64,000 nucleotides of DNA from an uncultured Eubacteriales bacterium (GCA_910584745.1 CAJUDG010000006.1:124001-188000); one strand, 5' to 3'. Numbered from the stretch's first letter, positions 26,197-35,589 are shown. Translations and numbers: made by a program. Notes: a model not told the origin generated them from the letters alone.

Positions 26197-26619
26197 TCAG
26201 ATCAAAACCGCGCCGTCGATATTTGTAAAGATATTCTCCTTCATCTCGTCCTGGTTCATGGTGGTTATCACCCTGCCATAGGGGACGTTGATGATGAAGG
26301 CCTGGGTGGCGTTGAACGCCAGGATGTTCTTCGCGCCCTTCTCCTGGGCCTTTTCCACCGAGCCCGAGAGCTTCTCCATCAGGTCCGGGGTAAGCTCTAT
26401 GCCCCGCTCCTGGGCGCGGCTCATGGCGTGCTTGGAAAAGTTTATGACGGACTGTACGGAGGACTCCCCATCAGGCGGCTCTGTGCCGGCCTGGGGCGCG
26501 GGCGCGTTGTCCCTGACCTGCTGCATAAGCTCGCCGAAGCTTGCGCCCCCGGATATGTCCCGGGCGCTGTGCTGCTGCTTCTGTACGGCCGCGGCAGCGC
26601 CTTGCACGCGGTTGATCAT
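26197..26619 (-). CDS. Flagellar operon protein (TIGR02530 type)
   Basis: A small protein of the flagellar operon family found between flgD and flgE in Bacillus and Clostridium. The conserved region lies in the C-terminal half: FSKHAMSRAQERGIELTP, then AKNILAFNATQAFIINVPYG and a short tail. The N-terminal third is Gln/Ala-rich. Function is unknown; co-location with hook genes implies a hook-assembly role. I prefer the ATG at 26619 because GAGAGG lies nine bases upstream; an ATG three codons earlier abuts the same site. Confidence 0.8.
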   Translation of the reverse strand: MINRVQGAAAAVQKQQHSARDISGGASFGELMQQVRDNAPAPQAGTEPPDGESSVQSVINFSKHAMSRAQERGIELTPDLMEKLSGSVEKAQEKGAKNILAFNATQAFIINVPYGRVITTMNQDEMKENIFTNIDGAVLI

Positions 26620-26640
26620 ACCCCTCATCCTCTCAGTTTT

Positions 26641-27219
26641 TTAGGTCGCCACGTCTCCGCCGGGTTCTGTGGGTTCTGTGGGCTCGGTGGGCTTCGTGCC
26701 GGTATCGCCGGTGTTGTCCCCGTCAACCTTGTCGCCGTCACCCTCGCCCTTGTCCGGGTCCACGTCTTCCTTCTGCTCGGGCAGACGGCCCACGGCCAGT
26801 ATCTGGTTGAGGTAGTAGCTCTTGTCGTTGTCCAGGAAGATGACCTGCTGTCCGTTCAGTGTGCCCGTGCCGATAACCGTGCCAACGGTCTCCACCATCT
26901 CCTTGCCCACGACCTCGCCTATGGTGACCTCCTTGCCTACAAGGGACGCGGCATAGGTCAGCACGGTGGAGTCGTCGATAAGGGTGCTGATGTTGGTTAT
27001 GGCCTGGACCACGGACATCTGCACGAACTGGTTCATCATGTCCGTGGTGGACGCTGCGTTGTCGATGTCCTGGTTCTGGAACATTGCCACCATCAAGGTC
27101 AGAAAGTCGGTCATGTCCAGGCTCGAGCCGGCCTTCTTGTTGGTGCTGTTCTGGGCCTGCTTTATGGGCGCCTGGGTGCCCAGGATGTTGCTAAGGTCGT
27201 TCATCGCTGTGTTTGCCAT
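26641..27219 (-). CDS. flgD: Hook-capping protein FlgD
   Basis: A 192-residue hook cap. The N-terminal export/capping region is present (SLDMTDFLTLMVAMFQNQD, then MMNQFVQMSVVQAITNI), followed by a beta-domain (about 95-150). The last 40 residues form an acidic Asp/Gly/Lys stretch ending in a PTEP repeat. This tail looks disordered and is not part of the standard FlgD fold. It is preceded by AAAGGCAG. Confidence 0.94.
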   Translation of the reverse strand: MANTAMNDLSNILGTQAPIKQAQNSTNKKAGSSLDMTDFLTLMVAMFQNQDIDNAASTTDMMNQFVQMSVVQAITNISTLIDDSTVLTYAASLVGKEVTIGEVVGKEMVETVGTVIGTGTLNGQQVIFLDNDKSYYLNQILAVGRLPEQKEDVDPDKGEGDGDKVDGDNTGDTGTKPTEPTEPTEPGGDVAT

Positions 27220-27247
27220 TGTATCACTGCCTTTCTGTTTCCGGGGT

Positions 27248-28381
27248 TCATTCCGCCCTGCCTACCAGCCCAAGCCTCAGCTGAGACAGGAAGTCCGCGG
27301 CGTTCACGCCCTCGGTACGGTCGTCGTGCTTCTTTTTCTTCCCGTCCTCCTCGTCCTCCTGAGCATTGCCGTTATGGCCGTCGGGGTTCATCATCATCCC
27401 GGCGTTCTCATTGTTCTCAGGTACGACGATGGCGATGCTGGCGGTAAACTCGCCCTTCTCAGTAAGCGCCATCATAAGTGAGCTGCTGTTCTGGGTGAGT
27501 ATCTCCGCGGCCCTGGCGGTCTCGGGGGTCATGACGATGGAGATAACGCCCGCCGCGTCCCTTGTAAGCTCGATAGTCACGCTGCCAAGGTTCGCCGGGT
27601 TCAGCTGGATGCGCACCATGTTCTGGCCCTGCTCCAAAGCGTCCACCACATGGTTGGCTATCTGCTGGGGAGCCTGGGGTTCCTGGGCGTCCACCGGGCG
27701 CTGCACGTCGGCAACCTTCACCGGCGCCGCCTTCGCGTCCCGGAATACCGGCTGGCTCTGCTGGCCGATGTCCGCGTCCACCTCCTCGTCCTGGGACCTC
27801 TCGCCCTCGTTGGACCTCTGCACGGTGACCTCAGGCCTGCCGGTCTCTCTGGCTCCGGCCTCCTCAGTGACTGCCTCCGCCTCGACCTTGGGCTGCTCCT
27901 CAACTGGAGCCTCCTCCACGGCTTCGGCCGCCTGCTGGAACTGGGCCTCTACAGGCTGCTCCTGCTGCACGGTCTCCTCCGGCTGCACCTCCACGGTCTC
28001 AACGATCCCGGCGGTCTGCTCCTGGGCGATGCCCTCAACAACTGCGGGCTCCAGGATAACTGTGCCGTCCTCGGAAACGGTGACCTGTGCCTCCTCAAAA
28101 GCAGCAATAGGCACCACGGGCTGAGAGGTCACCAGAGCCGCGGCCAGCTCGCCGCCCTTCTCTGTCGCCTCGTCCTCCTGGGTGCTTTTCTGCTCCGGCT
28201 TTTCCGGGGCCTTCTTATCCTCCGCCTTCTTCTGGGGACGGCTGTTCTCCTGCTGGGCCTTGCTCTGCTGCACAAGCATATCCTCGAACTCCTGGCCTGT
28301 GCCGTCAGAGCCCGCCGGGTCTGCCTGGGGCAGCTTCGTCAGGTCGCCTGTAAGGGTCGGGAATAACAGATCGATGTTCAT
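27248..28381 (-). CDS. fliK: Hook-length control protein FliK
   Basis: A 377-residue ruler protein. The long Gln/Glu/Val-rich middle is disordered and low-complexity, as expected of a molecular ruler. The C-terminal Flg_hook domain (about residues 230-335) contains MVRIQLNPANLGSVTIELTR and VIMTPETARAAEILTQN-like positions that contact FlhB. Position between fliJ and flgD is canonical. The ribosome site GAGGAGG is strong. A second FliK-like gene lies at 58 kb. Confidence 0.93.
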   Translation of the reverse strand: MNIDLLFPTLTGDLTKLPQADPAGSDGTGQEFEDMLVQQSKAQQENSRPQKKAEDKKAPEKPEQKSTQEDEATEKGGELAAALVTSQPVVPIAAFEEAQVTVSEDGTVILEPAVVEGIAQEQTAGIVETVEVQPEETVQQEQPVEAQFQQAAEAVEEAPVEEQPKVEAEAVTEEAGARETGRPEVTVQRSNEGERSQDEEVDADIGQQSQPVFRDAKAAPVKVADVQRPVDAQEPQAPQQIANHVVDALEQGQNMVRIQLNPANLGSVTIELTRDAAGVISIVMTPETARAAEILTQNSSSLMMALTEKGEFTASIAIVVPENNENAGMMMNPDGHNGNAQEDEEDGKKKKHDDRTEGVNAADFLSQLRLGLVGRAE

Positions 28382-28479
28382 TTTCTTTCACCTCCTCTCA
28401 ATTATATGCTGTATATACTGCCTGAAGTTCAGGCCCTGTTATCTAATATAAGCTCGATATGTATACCCTGATCCGGCGC

Positions 28480-28944
28480 TCAGCCCAGTTCCTCCGCCTC
28501 TCTAAGGCTCTGAGAGCGCCTTGCCATCACCAAATCGTCTATCTCCTTCTCCTCGGCCTTCGCCACCAAGCTGTCGTATTCCCCACGCTTTATCTCCCTA
28601 AGCTTCTCCAGGGACTGGGTCTCCTGCTTTGCCTGCACCAGTGCGGCCCGGCGCTGCTCCTCTATCTTGCGAAGCTCCTTCAGCTTCTCTGTCTCTCTCA
28701 GCACCGTGCGCTGCAAGACCTCTATGCCCGTCTCATACTTCATGGCCTCGGCTATGGTAAGCCCCAGCTCCTTCATCTCCCTGTACTCCTCCTCGCAGGC
28801 CGTCCTATGGCTTATGGCCTGCTCCAGCACGCCCTCCTGCCGCCGCACGTTGGCAAGGGCCGTGCCGTGCTCTGCCAGCCGGATATCCAGCACCTGGGTC
28901 TTGTATCTCAGCACGGTATCCAGCTGAAATTTAAACTTTTTCAT
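28480..28944 (-). CDS. fliJ: Flagellar export coiled-coil protein FliJ
   Basis: A 154-residue, almost wholly helical coiled-coil protein beginning MKKFKFQLDTVLRYK, the usual FliJ opening. It forms the stalk of the FliH-FliI ATPase complex. It is separated from fliI by a 155-base spacer that carries two hairpins. Confidence 0.92.
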   Translation of the reverse strand: MKKFKFQLDTVLRYKTQVLDIRLAEHGTALANVRRQEGVLEQAISHRTACEEEYREMKELGLTIAEAMKYETGIEVLQRTVLRETEKLKELRKIEEQRRAALVQAKQETQSLEKLREIKRGEYDSLVAKAEEKEIDDLVMARRSQSLREAEELG

Positions 28945-29026
28945 GGCGGCAGCCCTTCTTTCTTAGAGTATATTTATGGCCTACGGCAAGGTCGCGGGGC
29001 TCTGGGTCTCTCCTTCGGCTCGGTCG

Positions 29027-29085
29027 GCGCTGGACGATTGCCACCGGCAATCAGCGCCCCCACACCCCGCAGCCTTGAAAGGCTG
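29027..29085 (-). repeat. Double-hairpin element in the fliI-fliJ spacer
   Basis: Minus strand holds CAGCCTT-TC-AAGGCTG (29085-29070) and then a larger hairpin (29057-29027) with GCGCTG/CAGCGC outer and ATTGCC/GGCAAT inner pairs around a GGT loop and one CGTC bulge. No gene is seen in this 155-base gap. The element resembles a REP-like intergenic unit or an RNA-processing site. Confidence 0.45.
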
Positions 29086-29099
29086 GCGAACTTTTTTCC

Positions 29100-30404
29100 C
29101 TACCGTGTCAATATCGCGTTCATCTTTTCAAGGCACTCCTCATAACTGAACGCTTCCCTCGTGCCCTGCTTCAAAAACTCGTTTATCTTGTCTATCTTCG
29201 TCAGCGCAAAGTCCAGCTTGGGGTTTGTCCCCGCCTTATACGCGCCGATGGACACCAGGTCCGCGTTCTGATTATAGGTGCTCAGTATGTCCCGAAGCCT
29301 TGACGCCATCTGCTGGTGCTTCTCGTCCACTATCTCCACCATCAGTCGGGAGATGCTGGCCCCGATGTCAATGGCCGGGTAGTGGTTCGCCGCCGCAAGG
29401 CTTCTCGTTAACACTATATGCCCGTCCAGGATTCCGCGTACCGTATCGGCTATGGGCTCGTTGGTGTCGTCGCCCTCCACCAGCACCGTGTAGATGCCCG
29501 TGATAGAGCCCTGCTGGAAGTTGCCGCTGCGCTCCAAAAGCTTCGGCAGCTCCGCGTAGATCGAGGGCGTATACCCTCTGGCCACCGGCGGCTCGCCCAC
29601 AGCCAGCCCAACCTCCCGCTGGGCCATTGCAAATCGGGTCAGGGAGTCCATCATCAACAGCACATCCAACCCCTGGTCCCTGAAATACTCCGCGATACCG
29701 GTCGCCACCGTTGGGCACTTCTTTCTCAGCATAGCCGGCTGGTCCGACGTGGCCACCACCAGCACCGACCGGGCCATGCCCTCCTCGCCCAGATCCTTCT
29801 CAACGAACTCCAAGACCTCGCGGCCGCGCTCGCCCACCAGGGCTATCACGTTGATGTCGGCCTTCACGTTCTTGGCGATCATGCCCATCAGAGTGCTCTT
29901 GCCAACGCCCGACCCCGCGAAGATCCCCATACGCTGGCCCTTGCCTATGGTCAAAAGCCCGTCTATGGCCTTCACCCCGAACTCCATGCGCTCCCGTATG
30001 GGCGGGCGGGTCAGGGGGTTTATGTAGCTGCTGCCCAGATAGTAGTCGTCGCCGCCCTCAAAGGGCCCTTTATCGTCAATAGGCTGTCCCAGCGCGTTGA
30101 TTATGCGCCCCTTAAGAAAGGGGCCCACCTTCAGCTGGAGCTGCCTGCCTGTATTCCTTACAAAGTTTCCCGAGGAAATACCCGTCATCTCGGCATAGGG
30201 CATAAGAAGCATCCGGTCGTTCTTAAAGCCCACCACCTCCGCGGGTATCTGTCCCCCGGACTCCCCGCTGTATATGCGGCATATGTCCCCAACGGCAGCC
30301 CGGCCGCCGCTGGCCTCGATGGACATGCCCACGATGTTCTCTATCTTCCCGGTGTGGCCTATGGTCTCTGCCTGGCGCACCCGCTTGATGGTATCCTGAA
30401 ACAT
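29100..30404 (-). CDS. fliI: Flagellar export ATPase FliI
   Basis: A 434-residue F1-like ATPase powering substrate unfolding at the export gate. Walker A is intact (GSGVGKST, Lys169), as are Walker B (LLMMDSLTRFA) and the T3SS ATPase signature (PSIYAELPKLLERSG). I start at 30404 (MFQDTIK), 11 bases after the fliH stop and behind AGGGGTGG. The frame stays open through the end of fliH, but that part is shadow sequence. Confidence 0.97.
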   Translation of the reverse strand: MFQDTIKRVRQAETIGHTGKIENIVGMSIEASGGRAAVGDICRIYSGESGGQIPAEVVGFKNDRMLLMPYAEMTGISSGNFVRNTGRQLQLKVGPFLKGRIINALGQPIDDKGPFEGGDDYYLGSSYINPLTRPPIRERMEFGVKAIDGLLTIGKGQRMGIFAGSGVGKSTLMGMIAKNVKADINVIALVGERGREVLEFVEKDLGEEGMARSVLVVATSDQPAMLRKKCPTVATGIAEYFRDQGLDVLLMMDSLTRFAMAQREVGLAVGEPPVARGYTPSIYAELPKLLERSGNFQQGSITGIYTVLVEGDDTNEPIADTVRGILDGHIVLTRSLAAANHYPAIDIGASISRLMVEIVDEKHQQMASRLRDILSTYNQNADLVSIGAYKAGTNPKLDFALTKIDKINEFLKQGTREAFSYEECLEKMNAILTR

Positions 30405-30415
30405 TTGTGCCACCC

Positions 30416-31270
30416 CTACGGCCTTCCGGGCCGGTCCGGCTCGTCGGTGATTATCCCCCGCAGGTTGTCCAGCTGGGTAGAGACGCTTGCGTCGATTATC
30501 TCGTCCGGCATCTCTATAATGCAGGTGCCGCTCTCGTCCCCGGTCATGGGTATCACCCGCACCCGGTCGGAAAGCCTCGACAGGTAATCCGTCAGCTCCG
30601 GCACGGTGCTTACTGAGGCCTTTGCGTCGCAGTCTGCTATATACACCTGCACCCACTCGCAGCGCCGCCTCTTGGCCGTGGCCGCCTCTATCATCCTTAT
30701 CAGTATATCCCCGCTGCTCTTTAAGCTCACGTGGATGACCTTCTCGGCGATAGCCAGCGCCAGCTCCTTAAGGTCCTGCTTGCTGTCCTCCAAAAGCCGG
30801 TCCCGGGCCTTCACCGCCTCCTTCAAAAAGGCTGTGACCTCCCTCTCCTGCTCCTGGGCCATCTGCTCCCGCTGGACCTTTGCCTCCTGCCGGCCCTCGG
30901 CCATGCCCTGGGCAAAGCCCGCCTGATAGCCCTCTGTATGGGCCTGCTTTTTCAGCTCCTCCATCTCCGCCTCAAGCTGGGCCATAGCCTTCTCCCGCAG
31001 CTCCTCGGCCTCCTGCCGGGCCTCGGCCACGATGGCCTCCGCCTGGACCTTGGCAAAATCGATGGGCCCCGGTTCCTTCTTTGCCGGCGGCGCGGGTTTC
31101 TCCTCCGGCTTCTCGCTCCCCTCATCCGGCACAGCGCCCTCCTGATCCCCGAAATCCTCCAGAGGGGCCGGCGCGTACCCGGCTTCTGCGGGAATGTTAA
31201 GGTCTTCCGCGTCCGGGAAAACGTATTTATCCGCGTTCACACTGGTGAAGCGCTTGAATATGCCCGGCAT
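30416..31270 (-). CDS. fliH: Flagellar export regulator FliH
   Basis: A 284-residue FliH/YscL-family protein that anchors FliI at the C-ring and restrains its activity. Residues 40-75 are Pro/Glu-rich. A long coiled coil (about 75-165) includes GYQAGFAQGMAEGRQEA, the glycine-repeat type segment of the family. The C-terminal FliI-binding domain is about 165-280. It is preceded by AAAGGAGG, eight bases from the ATG. Confidence 0.93.
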   Translation of the reverse strand: MPGIFKRFTSVNADKYVFPDAEDLNIPAEAGYAPAPLEDFGDQEGAVPDEGSEKPEEKPAPPAKKEPGPIDFAKVQAEAIVAEARQEAEELREKAMAQLEAEMEELKKQAHTEGYQAGFAQGMAEGRQEAKVQREQMAQEQEREVTAFLKEAVKARDRLLEDSKQDLKELALAIAEKVIHVSLKSSGDILIRMIEAATAKRRRCEWVQVYIADCDAKASVSTVPELTDYLSRLSDRVRVIPMTGDESGTCIIEMPDEIIDASVSTQLDNLRGIITDEPDRPGRP

Positions 31271-31338
31271 ACAGAAGACCTCCTTTATGCGTCAACTATG
31301 TGTTTGTATCTATGTGAAACGTACCAAAACGTAACCGG

Positions 31339-32466
31339 TCAGGCAATGATATCGTCCTTGCCTCCCTTGAGGATAATGATCTCGTTCTTGGCCTCCAGGT
31401 CGCGGATAATGCCCACAATGCGCTGCTGAGCGTCGTCCACGTCCTTCATGCGCACATTGGTGGTGATCTCCAGGTCGTCCCTGATAGACTCCGCCATACG
31501 GGTGGACATATTCTTGTACAGCTTGTTGGACAGGTCCGCGCTGGCGGACTTGAGGGCCAGCACCAGGTCGTGAGTGTCGCAGTCCCGCACAAAGCGCTGT
31601 ACAGAGCGGTCGTCCATTGTAAGGATGTCCTCGAACACGAACATCCGCTTCCTGATCTCGTCGGCCAGCCCCGCGTCGTACATGGTAAGGCCGTCGAAGA
31701 TGCTCTTCTCGCTGACACGGTCCACGTTGTTCATCACGTCGGCCACGAAGTCTATGCCGCCCACCTGTACATTGTTGCTGCTGAAGATATTCGCGAATTT
31801 ATTACTCATTTCAGCCTCGATTATCTTAACTGCCGTGGGCGAGGCGCTGTCCATCAGCGCTATGCGCTCTACGACTTTTATCTGTGCGTCCGGCTCCAGC
31901 TGGGCTATCACCGCCGCCGCCTTGTCCGGCTCTATGTACGACAGCACCAGGGCTATTGTCTGGGGCCGCTCGTTCTGCAGCGCCGTAAAGAGATCCTTCT
32001 CCCCGGCCTTGTTCATGAAGGAGAACTCCCTGTTCTTCAGTGACTTCGTCACCTTGCCAAGCAGCTCGTTGGCCGTCTGGGCCCCAAAGGCCTTCTCCAA
32101 AACAGTCCGCGCATACTCAAGGCCGCCCTCGGTCACGGCCTTATTGGTCATGCACATCTGGTAGTATTCGTTCAGTATGGCCTCGGTGGAGTTGGAATCC
32201 AGATACCCAAGCTTCGCCACCTCAAGGGTTATCATCTCCACGTCCTCGGGGTCCATGTACTGATACAGCTGTGAGGCCTTGTCGACCCCCAGAGAGACTA
32301 TTACCGCCGCCGCTTTCTGGGCGCCGCTCATAGCGTCGATAAGCGACGGCCCCGGCATGACCGGTGGGGCCGCGGCCTCCGCCGGCTGCTCCTCGGGGGG
32401 CTGTTCCCCCTTTTTCAGCTTCTTCGGCTTTTCAGCCTTGACCTTATCAGGCATTGGATTCTTCAT
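31339..32466 (-). CDS. fliG: Motor switch protein FliG
   Basis: A 375-residue rotor protein linking the MS-ring to the stator. The first 45 residues form a Lys/Pro/Glu-rich extension not seen in short FliG proteins. FliG-N starts at AMSGAQKAAAVIVSLG, the middle domain has EQKDLFTALQNERPQTIALV-like sequence, and the C-terminal torque helix carries DDRSVQRFVRD and charged residues that meet MotA. It overlaps fliF by 20 bases. Confidence 0.97.
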   Translation of the reverse strand: MKNPMPDKVKAEKPKKLKKGEQPPEEQPAEAAAPPVMPGPSLIDAMSGAQKAAAVIVSLGVDKASQLYQYMDPEDVEMITLEVAKLGYLDSNSTEAILNEYYQMCMTNKAVTEGGLEYARTVLEKAFGAQTANELLGKVTKSLKNREFSFMNKAGEKDLFTALQNERPQTIALVLSYIEPDKAAAVIAQLEPDAQIKVVERIALMDSASPTAVKIIEAEMSNKFANIFSSNNVQVGGIDFVADVMNNVDRVSEKSIFDGLTMYDAGLADEIRKRMFVFEDILTMDDRSVQRFVRDCDTHDLVLALKSASADLSNKLYKNMSTRMAESIRDDLEITTNVRMKDVDDAQQRIVGIIRDLEAKNEIIILKGGKDDIIA

Positions 32467-34075
32467 CTCCCCTCAGCAGCGCCTTGATGGCCTGAGCAGC
32501 AATCTCAGGGTTGTTCTCGGCCAGCTCGCGCACGCTGCGGCGCAGCTCCATGCTCTTCTCGGTATGTACGTCCATAATATCCGCGCCCGCGGGCTCCGGC
32601 TCCTCCTCTATGGGCTCAAGCAGCGCCGGGCCCATATCCACCACGGGCTCAAGCTGCTGTATCTGCCTGCGGCTGCGCCGCCGCCCCAGAAGCATGAACA
32701 CCGCAAACAGGGTCATGAACAGGAACAGTCCGGCAAGCAGCGCTAAGTACACCCAGAGGGGCACGTCTCCAAATATATTGGCGATGATATCGTCGTTATT
32801 GACCGGCTCGTTCGGCTCCTCCTGGGTATAGAACGGCGCCGTCAGCACGGATATCTTGTCCGTCTGGTTTGGCGTAAGCCCCACCGCAGTTGCCACATGC
32901 TCCGTCAGGGCGTCCACCGACGTCTGGTTGGGCACGTTGCTGTTTATGGTCACAGATACCGTCACGTCCTCGATATACCCGGCCATGCGCTGGGACTGGG
33001 TGACGGTCTTGTCGTTTTCAAATGTCTTCGAGCCGCTGGTACGCAGCGCGTCTTCCGTACCGTCAGGCTGGTACTCCTGCACATACTGGTTGATATCCGC
33101 GTTTGGCTGGGTGCCTACCGTCCCGCCGGCATTTTCGTCACCGCGGTCGATGTAGCCCTCCCACTCCATCTTGCCGATTATGCCCTCGCCGTCGGCGTTC
33201 TCCTTGGCCCAGTCCGGCTGGTCATACTTTGTGCTCTCCGAGTATTCGCTGCTCATGCCCACGGTGGTGTTCACCGCCACGGCCACGTTCCCCGTGCCGT
33301 AGACAGGCTCCAGCACGCCAAGCACCTGCTTTGTCAGGCGCTTATTCACCGAATCCTCTATCTCCATGCGCTTGGCGGCTATGTCGCTTACGTCCCCGCC
33401 GTCGGTGCCGTCATAGGTATTCCCCTGGGAATCCCTGATGTCCACATTGTCTATCACAAGGCCCGCCACAGCGTGGTTGATGATATTCTTTATTGCCTCG
33501 GCCAGCTTCGCATTGATGGGCGCGTCGTCGTTCATGGTCACCACCACCGAGGCGCTGGCCTCAATAGTGTTCTCCTGGCTCAGTACGAACCTGCGGTCCT
33601 CCCCAAGGGCGATATTGACCGTGGCATCGTGCACGTCCGCAAGATTGCGGATGGTGGCCTCCAGCCGGTCCTGCAGCTGATAGAGGTTCAGCTGGGCCCG
33701 GTCGGACTCCGTCGAGAGAGAACTGATATTATCAAGATACAGGTTATAGTTGGCCCCCGAATCCAGATAGCCGCCCCCAATGACCCCGGCCTTCAGCTTG
33801 GCCTCCTGGTCGGCGGGCACCATAATGGTGTCATCGCCCTTGACCTCGAAGGTTGCCCCGGTCTCGGTAAGATATGCGCAGACCTTCGTCATGTCCTCGC
33901 CGGTCAGATTGGTGAACAGCTCATTATACTGCGTCTTCGAGCCGGTAGCCAGGACTATCGCTATCACAACCAAAGCAATAACGATGCCCGCGATTATTAT
34001 ACCCTTAACGGTCTTGCTAAGGCCGCCAACGGACTCTTTGACCTTTTGCCAAACGTCTTTTGCCTTCTCTTCCAA
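32447..34075 (-). CDS. fliF: MS-ring protein FliF
   Basis: A 542-residue integral ring protein. Membrane helices lie at about residues 25-45 and 435-457, flanking the periplasmic ring-building motifs (about 50-430). The C-terminal cytoplasmic tail (AQAIKALLRGDEE) binds FliG. The start codon is TTG at 34075, behind GAGGAGG with a ten-base spacer; no better ATG is available nearby. It is encoded 44 bases after fliE. Confidence 0.97.
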   Translation of the reverse strand: MEEKAKDVWQKVKESVGGLSKTVKGIIIAGIVIALVVIAIVLATGSKTQYNELFTNLTGEDMTKVCAYLTETGATFEVKGDDTIMVPADQEAKLKAGVIGGGYLDSGANYNLYLDNISSLSTESDRAQLNLYQLQDRLEATIRNLADVHDATVNIALGEDRRFVLSQENTIEASASVVVTMNDDAPINAKLAEAIKNIINHAVAGLVIDNVDIRDSQGNTYDGTDGGDVSDIAAKRMEIEDSVNKRLTKQVLGVLEPVYGTGNVAVAVNTTVGMSSEYSESTKYDQPDWAKENADGEGIIGKMEWEGYIDRGDENAGGTVGTQPNADINQYVQEYQPDGTEDALRTSGSKTFENDKTVTQSQRMAGYIEDVTVSVTINSNVPNQTSVDALTEHVATAVGLTPNQTDKISVLTAPFYTQEEPNEPVNNDDIIANIFGDVPLWVYLALLAGLFLFMTLFAVFMLLGRRRSRRQIQQLEPVVDMGPALLEPIEEEPEPAGADIMDVHTEKSMELRRSVRELAENNPEIAAQAIKALLRGDEESNA

Positions 34076-34119
34076 TTTTGCCTAACCTCCTCAGCCCGGC
34101 AGCAAGTTTTCTTCCAGCT

Positions 34120-34419
34120 TTACAGGCTGATACGCATTATCTCGTTATACGCCTCTACGGCCCGGTTGCGAAGCTGTACCAGAAGGTTCACTGACATCTC
34201 ATACTTGGAGCTGGCAAGGGTCAGCTCCGCCGGGTTGTCCAGCTGGCCGGTGGCCATCAGGTACTGCAGCTGGGTCTTCTGGGCGTCGGTCTCCTTCACA
34301 TTATCGATGGCAGACTTGAAGATCCCGCCGAACATGCTTTCAAAGCCTGTCTCCTTACTGGCCTCAGGCTTCTCGGTCTCCCATAGGGGTGTCAGCGGCG
34401 TTATCTCATTTATAAGCAT
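34120..34419 (-). CDS. fliE: Basal-body protein FliE
   Basis: A 99-residue rod-MS-ring adapter. The conserved C-terminal half is visible (TLASSKYEMSVNLLVQLRNR, then VEAYNEIMRISL). It is preceded by AGGAGG. A strong promoter lies about 55 bases upstream, so fliE-fliF and the genes after it can be transcribed independently of flgB-flgC. Confidence 0.96.
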   Translation of the reverse strand: MLINEITPLTPLWETEKPEASKETGFESMFGGIFKSAIDNVKETDAQKTQLQYLMATGQLDNPAELTLASSKYEMSVNLLVQLRNRAVEAYNEIMRISL

Positions 34420-34471
34420 AAAACAGGCCTCCTGTGCGGTCCATTGTTAAATTCAGATAATAAGCAAGTAT

Positions 34472-34500
34472 ATTATAACTCTTTGCGCTATTCATTTCAA
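34472..34500 (-). promoter_or_regulatory. Internal sigma-A promoter before fliE
   Basis: Minus strand TTGAAA (34495-34500), 17-base spacer, TATAAT (34472-34477), in a 167-base AT-rich gap between flgC and fliE that holds no gene. Confidence 0.75.
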
Positions 34501-34586
34501 GGCTCAAAAGCTTCCAATTTCAAACAAAATTCAGCATTTTGCATCAAGGTTTTTCAGCTAATTCTCCAGGCTATGCCCGGCGCCTT

Positions 34587-35051
34587 TTACCTGCTGCCCA
34601 GATCAAGCCCCCTGGCTATCACCGTCTTCAGTGTGGAAAAGGCCGTGACATTCGCCGAATAGGCCTGGGTGGCCGCCATGGCGTCCGTGATCTCCTTGAC
34701 CAGGATCACATTGGGCATCTCAAGATAGCCCTGCTCGTTGGCGTCGGGATGGGTGGGGTCATAGCTGATGGGAAAGTCGCTCTCGTCCTCTATTATATCG
34801 GTGACCTTAACACCCCCGGCCTTCTCCGCGCCTCTGTTTGACGCGCCCACCGCCGCGTTGGCCATGGCCTGGCGGAAGCTGTTCCGGCCCCCCTCGGCCT
34901 CAAAGACCACCATCTTGCGGCGGTACGGACCCTCGCCGTTTTCCGTGCGGGTGGTGCTCATATTGGTGATATTCTCGGATATCACGTCCAGTCTCAGCTG
35001 CTGGGCCGTCAGTCCCGAGCCTACGATGTTGATGGTGCCTAGGAATGCCAT
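34587..35051 (-). CDS. flgC: Rod protein FlgC
   Basis: A 154-residue proximal rod protein. The N-terminal rod motif (LRLDVISENITNMSTTRTENG) and the C-terminal helix (ITDAMAATQAYSANVTAFST) are present. Second gene of the operon, after flgB. Confidence 0.96.
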   Translation of the reverse strand: MAFLGTINIVGSGLTAQQLRLDVISENITNMSTTRTENGEGPYRRKMVVFEAEGGRNSFRQAMANAAVGASNRGAEKAGGVKVTDIIEDESDFPISYDPTHPDANEQGYLEMPNVILVKEITDAMAATQAYSANVTAFSTLKTVIARGLDLGSR

Positions 35052-35105
35052 GACTTTGTCCTTACCTTTCTATAATTGATATATGGTATGTACGAAGCTT
35101 CATCT

Positions 35106-35495
35106 TTATCCGCCGATAGCCGTGCGCAGCGCCGCAAGGTCGCTGTTCAGGCTCTGGTAAACATACTGCATCTGATAGGCGTTGCGTACAAGCTCGGTCA
35201 TCTGCTCGGTGACGTTCACGCCGTTCTCATCCCGGCGCGCCACCTCCGGGAGCTCCTCCACCTGCCAGGAGGCGTTCTCGATGGCCCCCCGCATGGTCTG
35301 ATTGGTGCGCTTGTTCCTGCCGTGGTCCGCGCCCTCCAGCTCCCGCTGGAACTCCTCCTCAAAGGTGACCAGCTTGGCCCGGTAGTTGGGCGTCTCCGCG
35401 TTGGCGATATTGTCCAGCAGCGCGGTCTGCTTGGCCCACAGGAATTCCATGGACTTCTCCATCATTCGCATACTGTTATTGGTAATGCCTTCCAT
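35106..35495 (-). CDS. flgB: Rod protein FlgB
   Basis: A 129-residue proximal rod protein, first gene of the main operon. ALLDNIANAETPNYRAKLVT gives the rod motif and NAYQMQYVYQSLNSDLAALR the C-terminal helix. The ATG at 35495 has AGGAGG six bases upstream; the frame opens earlier at a TTG codon but without a site. The vegetative promoter lies about 65 bases upstream. Confidence 0.95.
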   Translation of the reverse strand: MEGITNNSMRMMEKSMEFLWAKQTALLDNIANAETPNYRAKLVTFEEEFQRELEGADHGRNKRTNQTMRGAIENASWQVEELPEVARRDENGVNVTEQMTELVRNAYQMQYVYQSLNSDLAALRTAIGG

Positions 35496-35560
35496 AGCGC
35501 TCCTCCTGATCAAAGCCTGATTCTCCGAATATCTATCCTATTCTACACTCTATCTAATTA

Positions 35561-35589
35561 AGTATACCATATTCTCAATGCAACTTCAA
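35561..35589 (-). promoter_or_regulatory. Sigma-A promoter of the main fla/che operon
   Basis: Minus strand TTGAAG (35584-35589), 17-base spacer, TATACT (35561-35566), just upstream of flgB. The rest of the 220-base gap to the lipoprotein gene holds a GCCGATAT block (35627-35634 region) lacking a matching -35, plus short GC-rich palindromes. Confidence 0.75.

Noticed and set aside
30405..30656. N-terminal extension of FliI by 84 residues
   Set aside because: The frame merely stays open through the end of fliH; the extension has no FliI-like sequence, and a ribosome site precedes the internal ATG at 30404.
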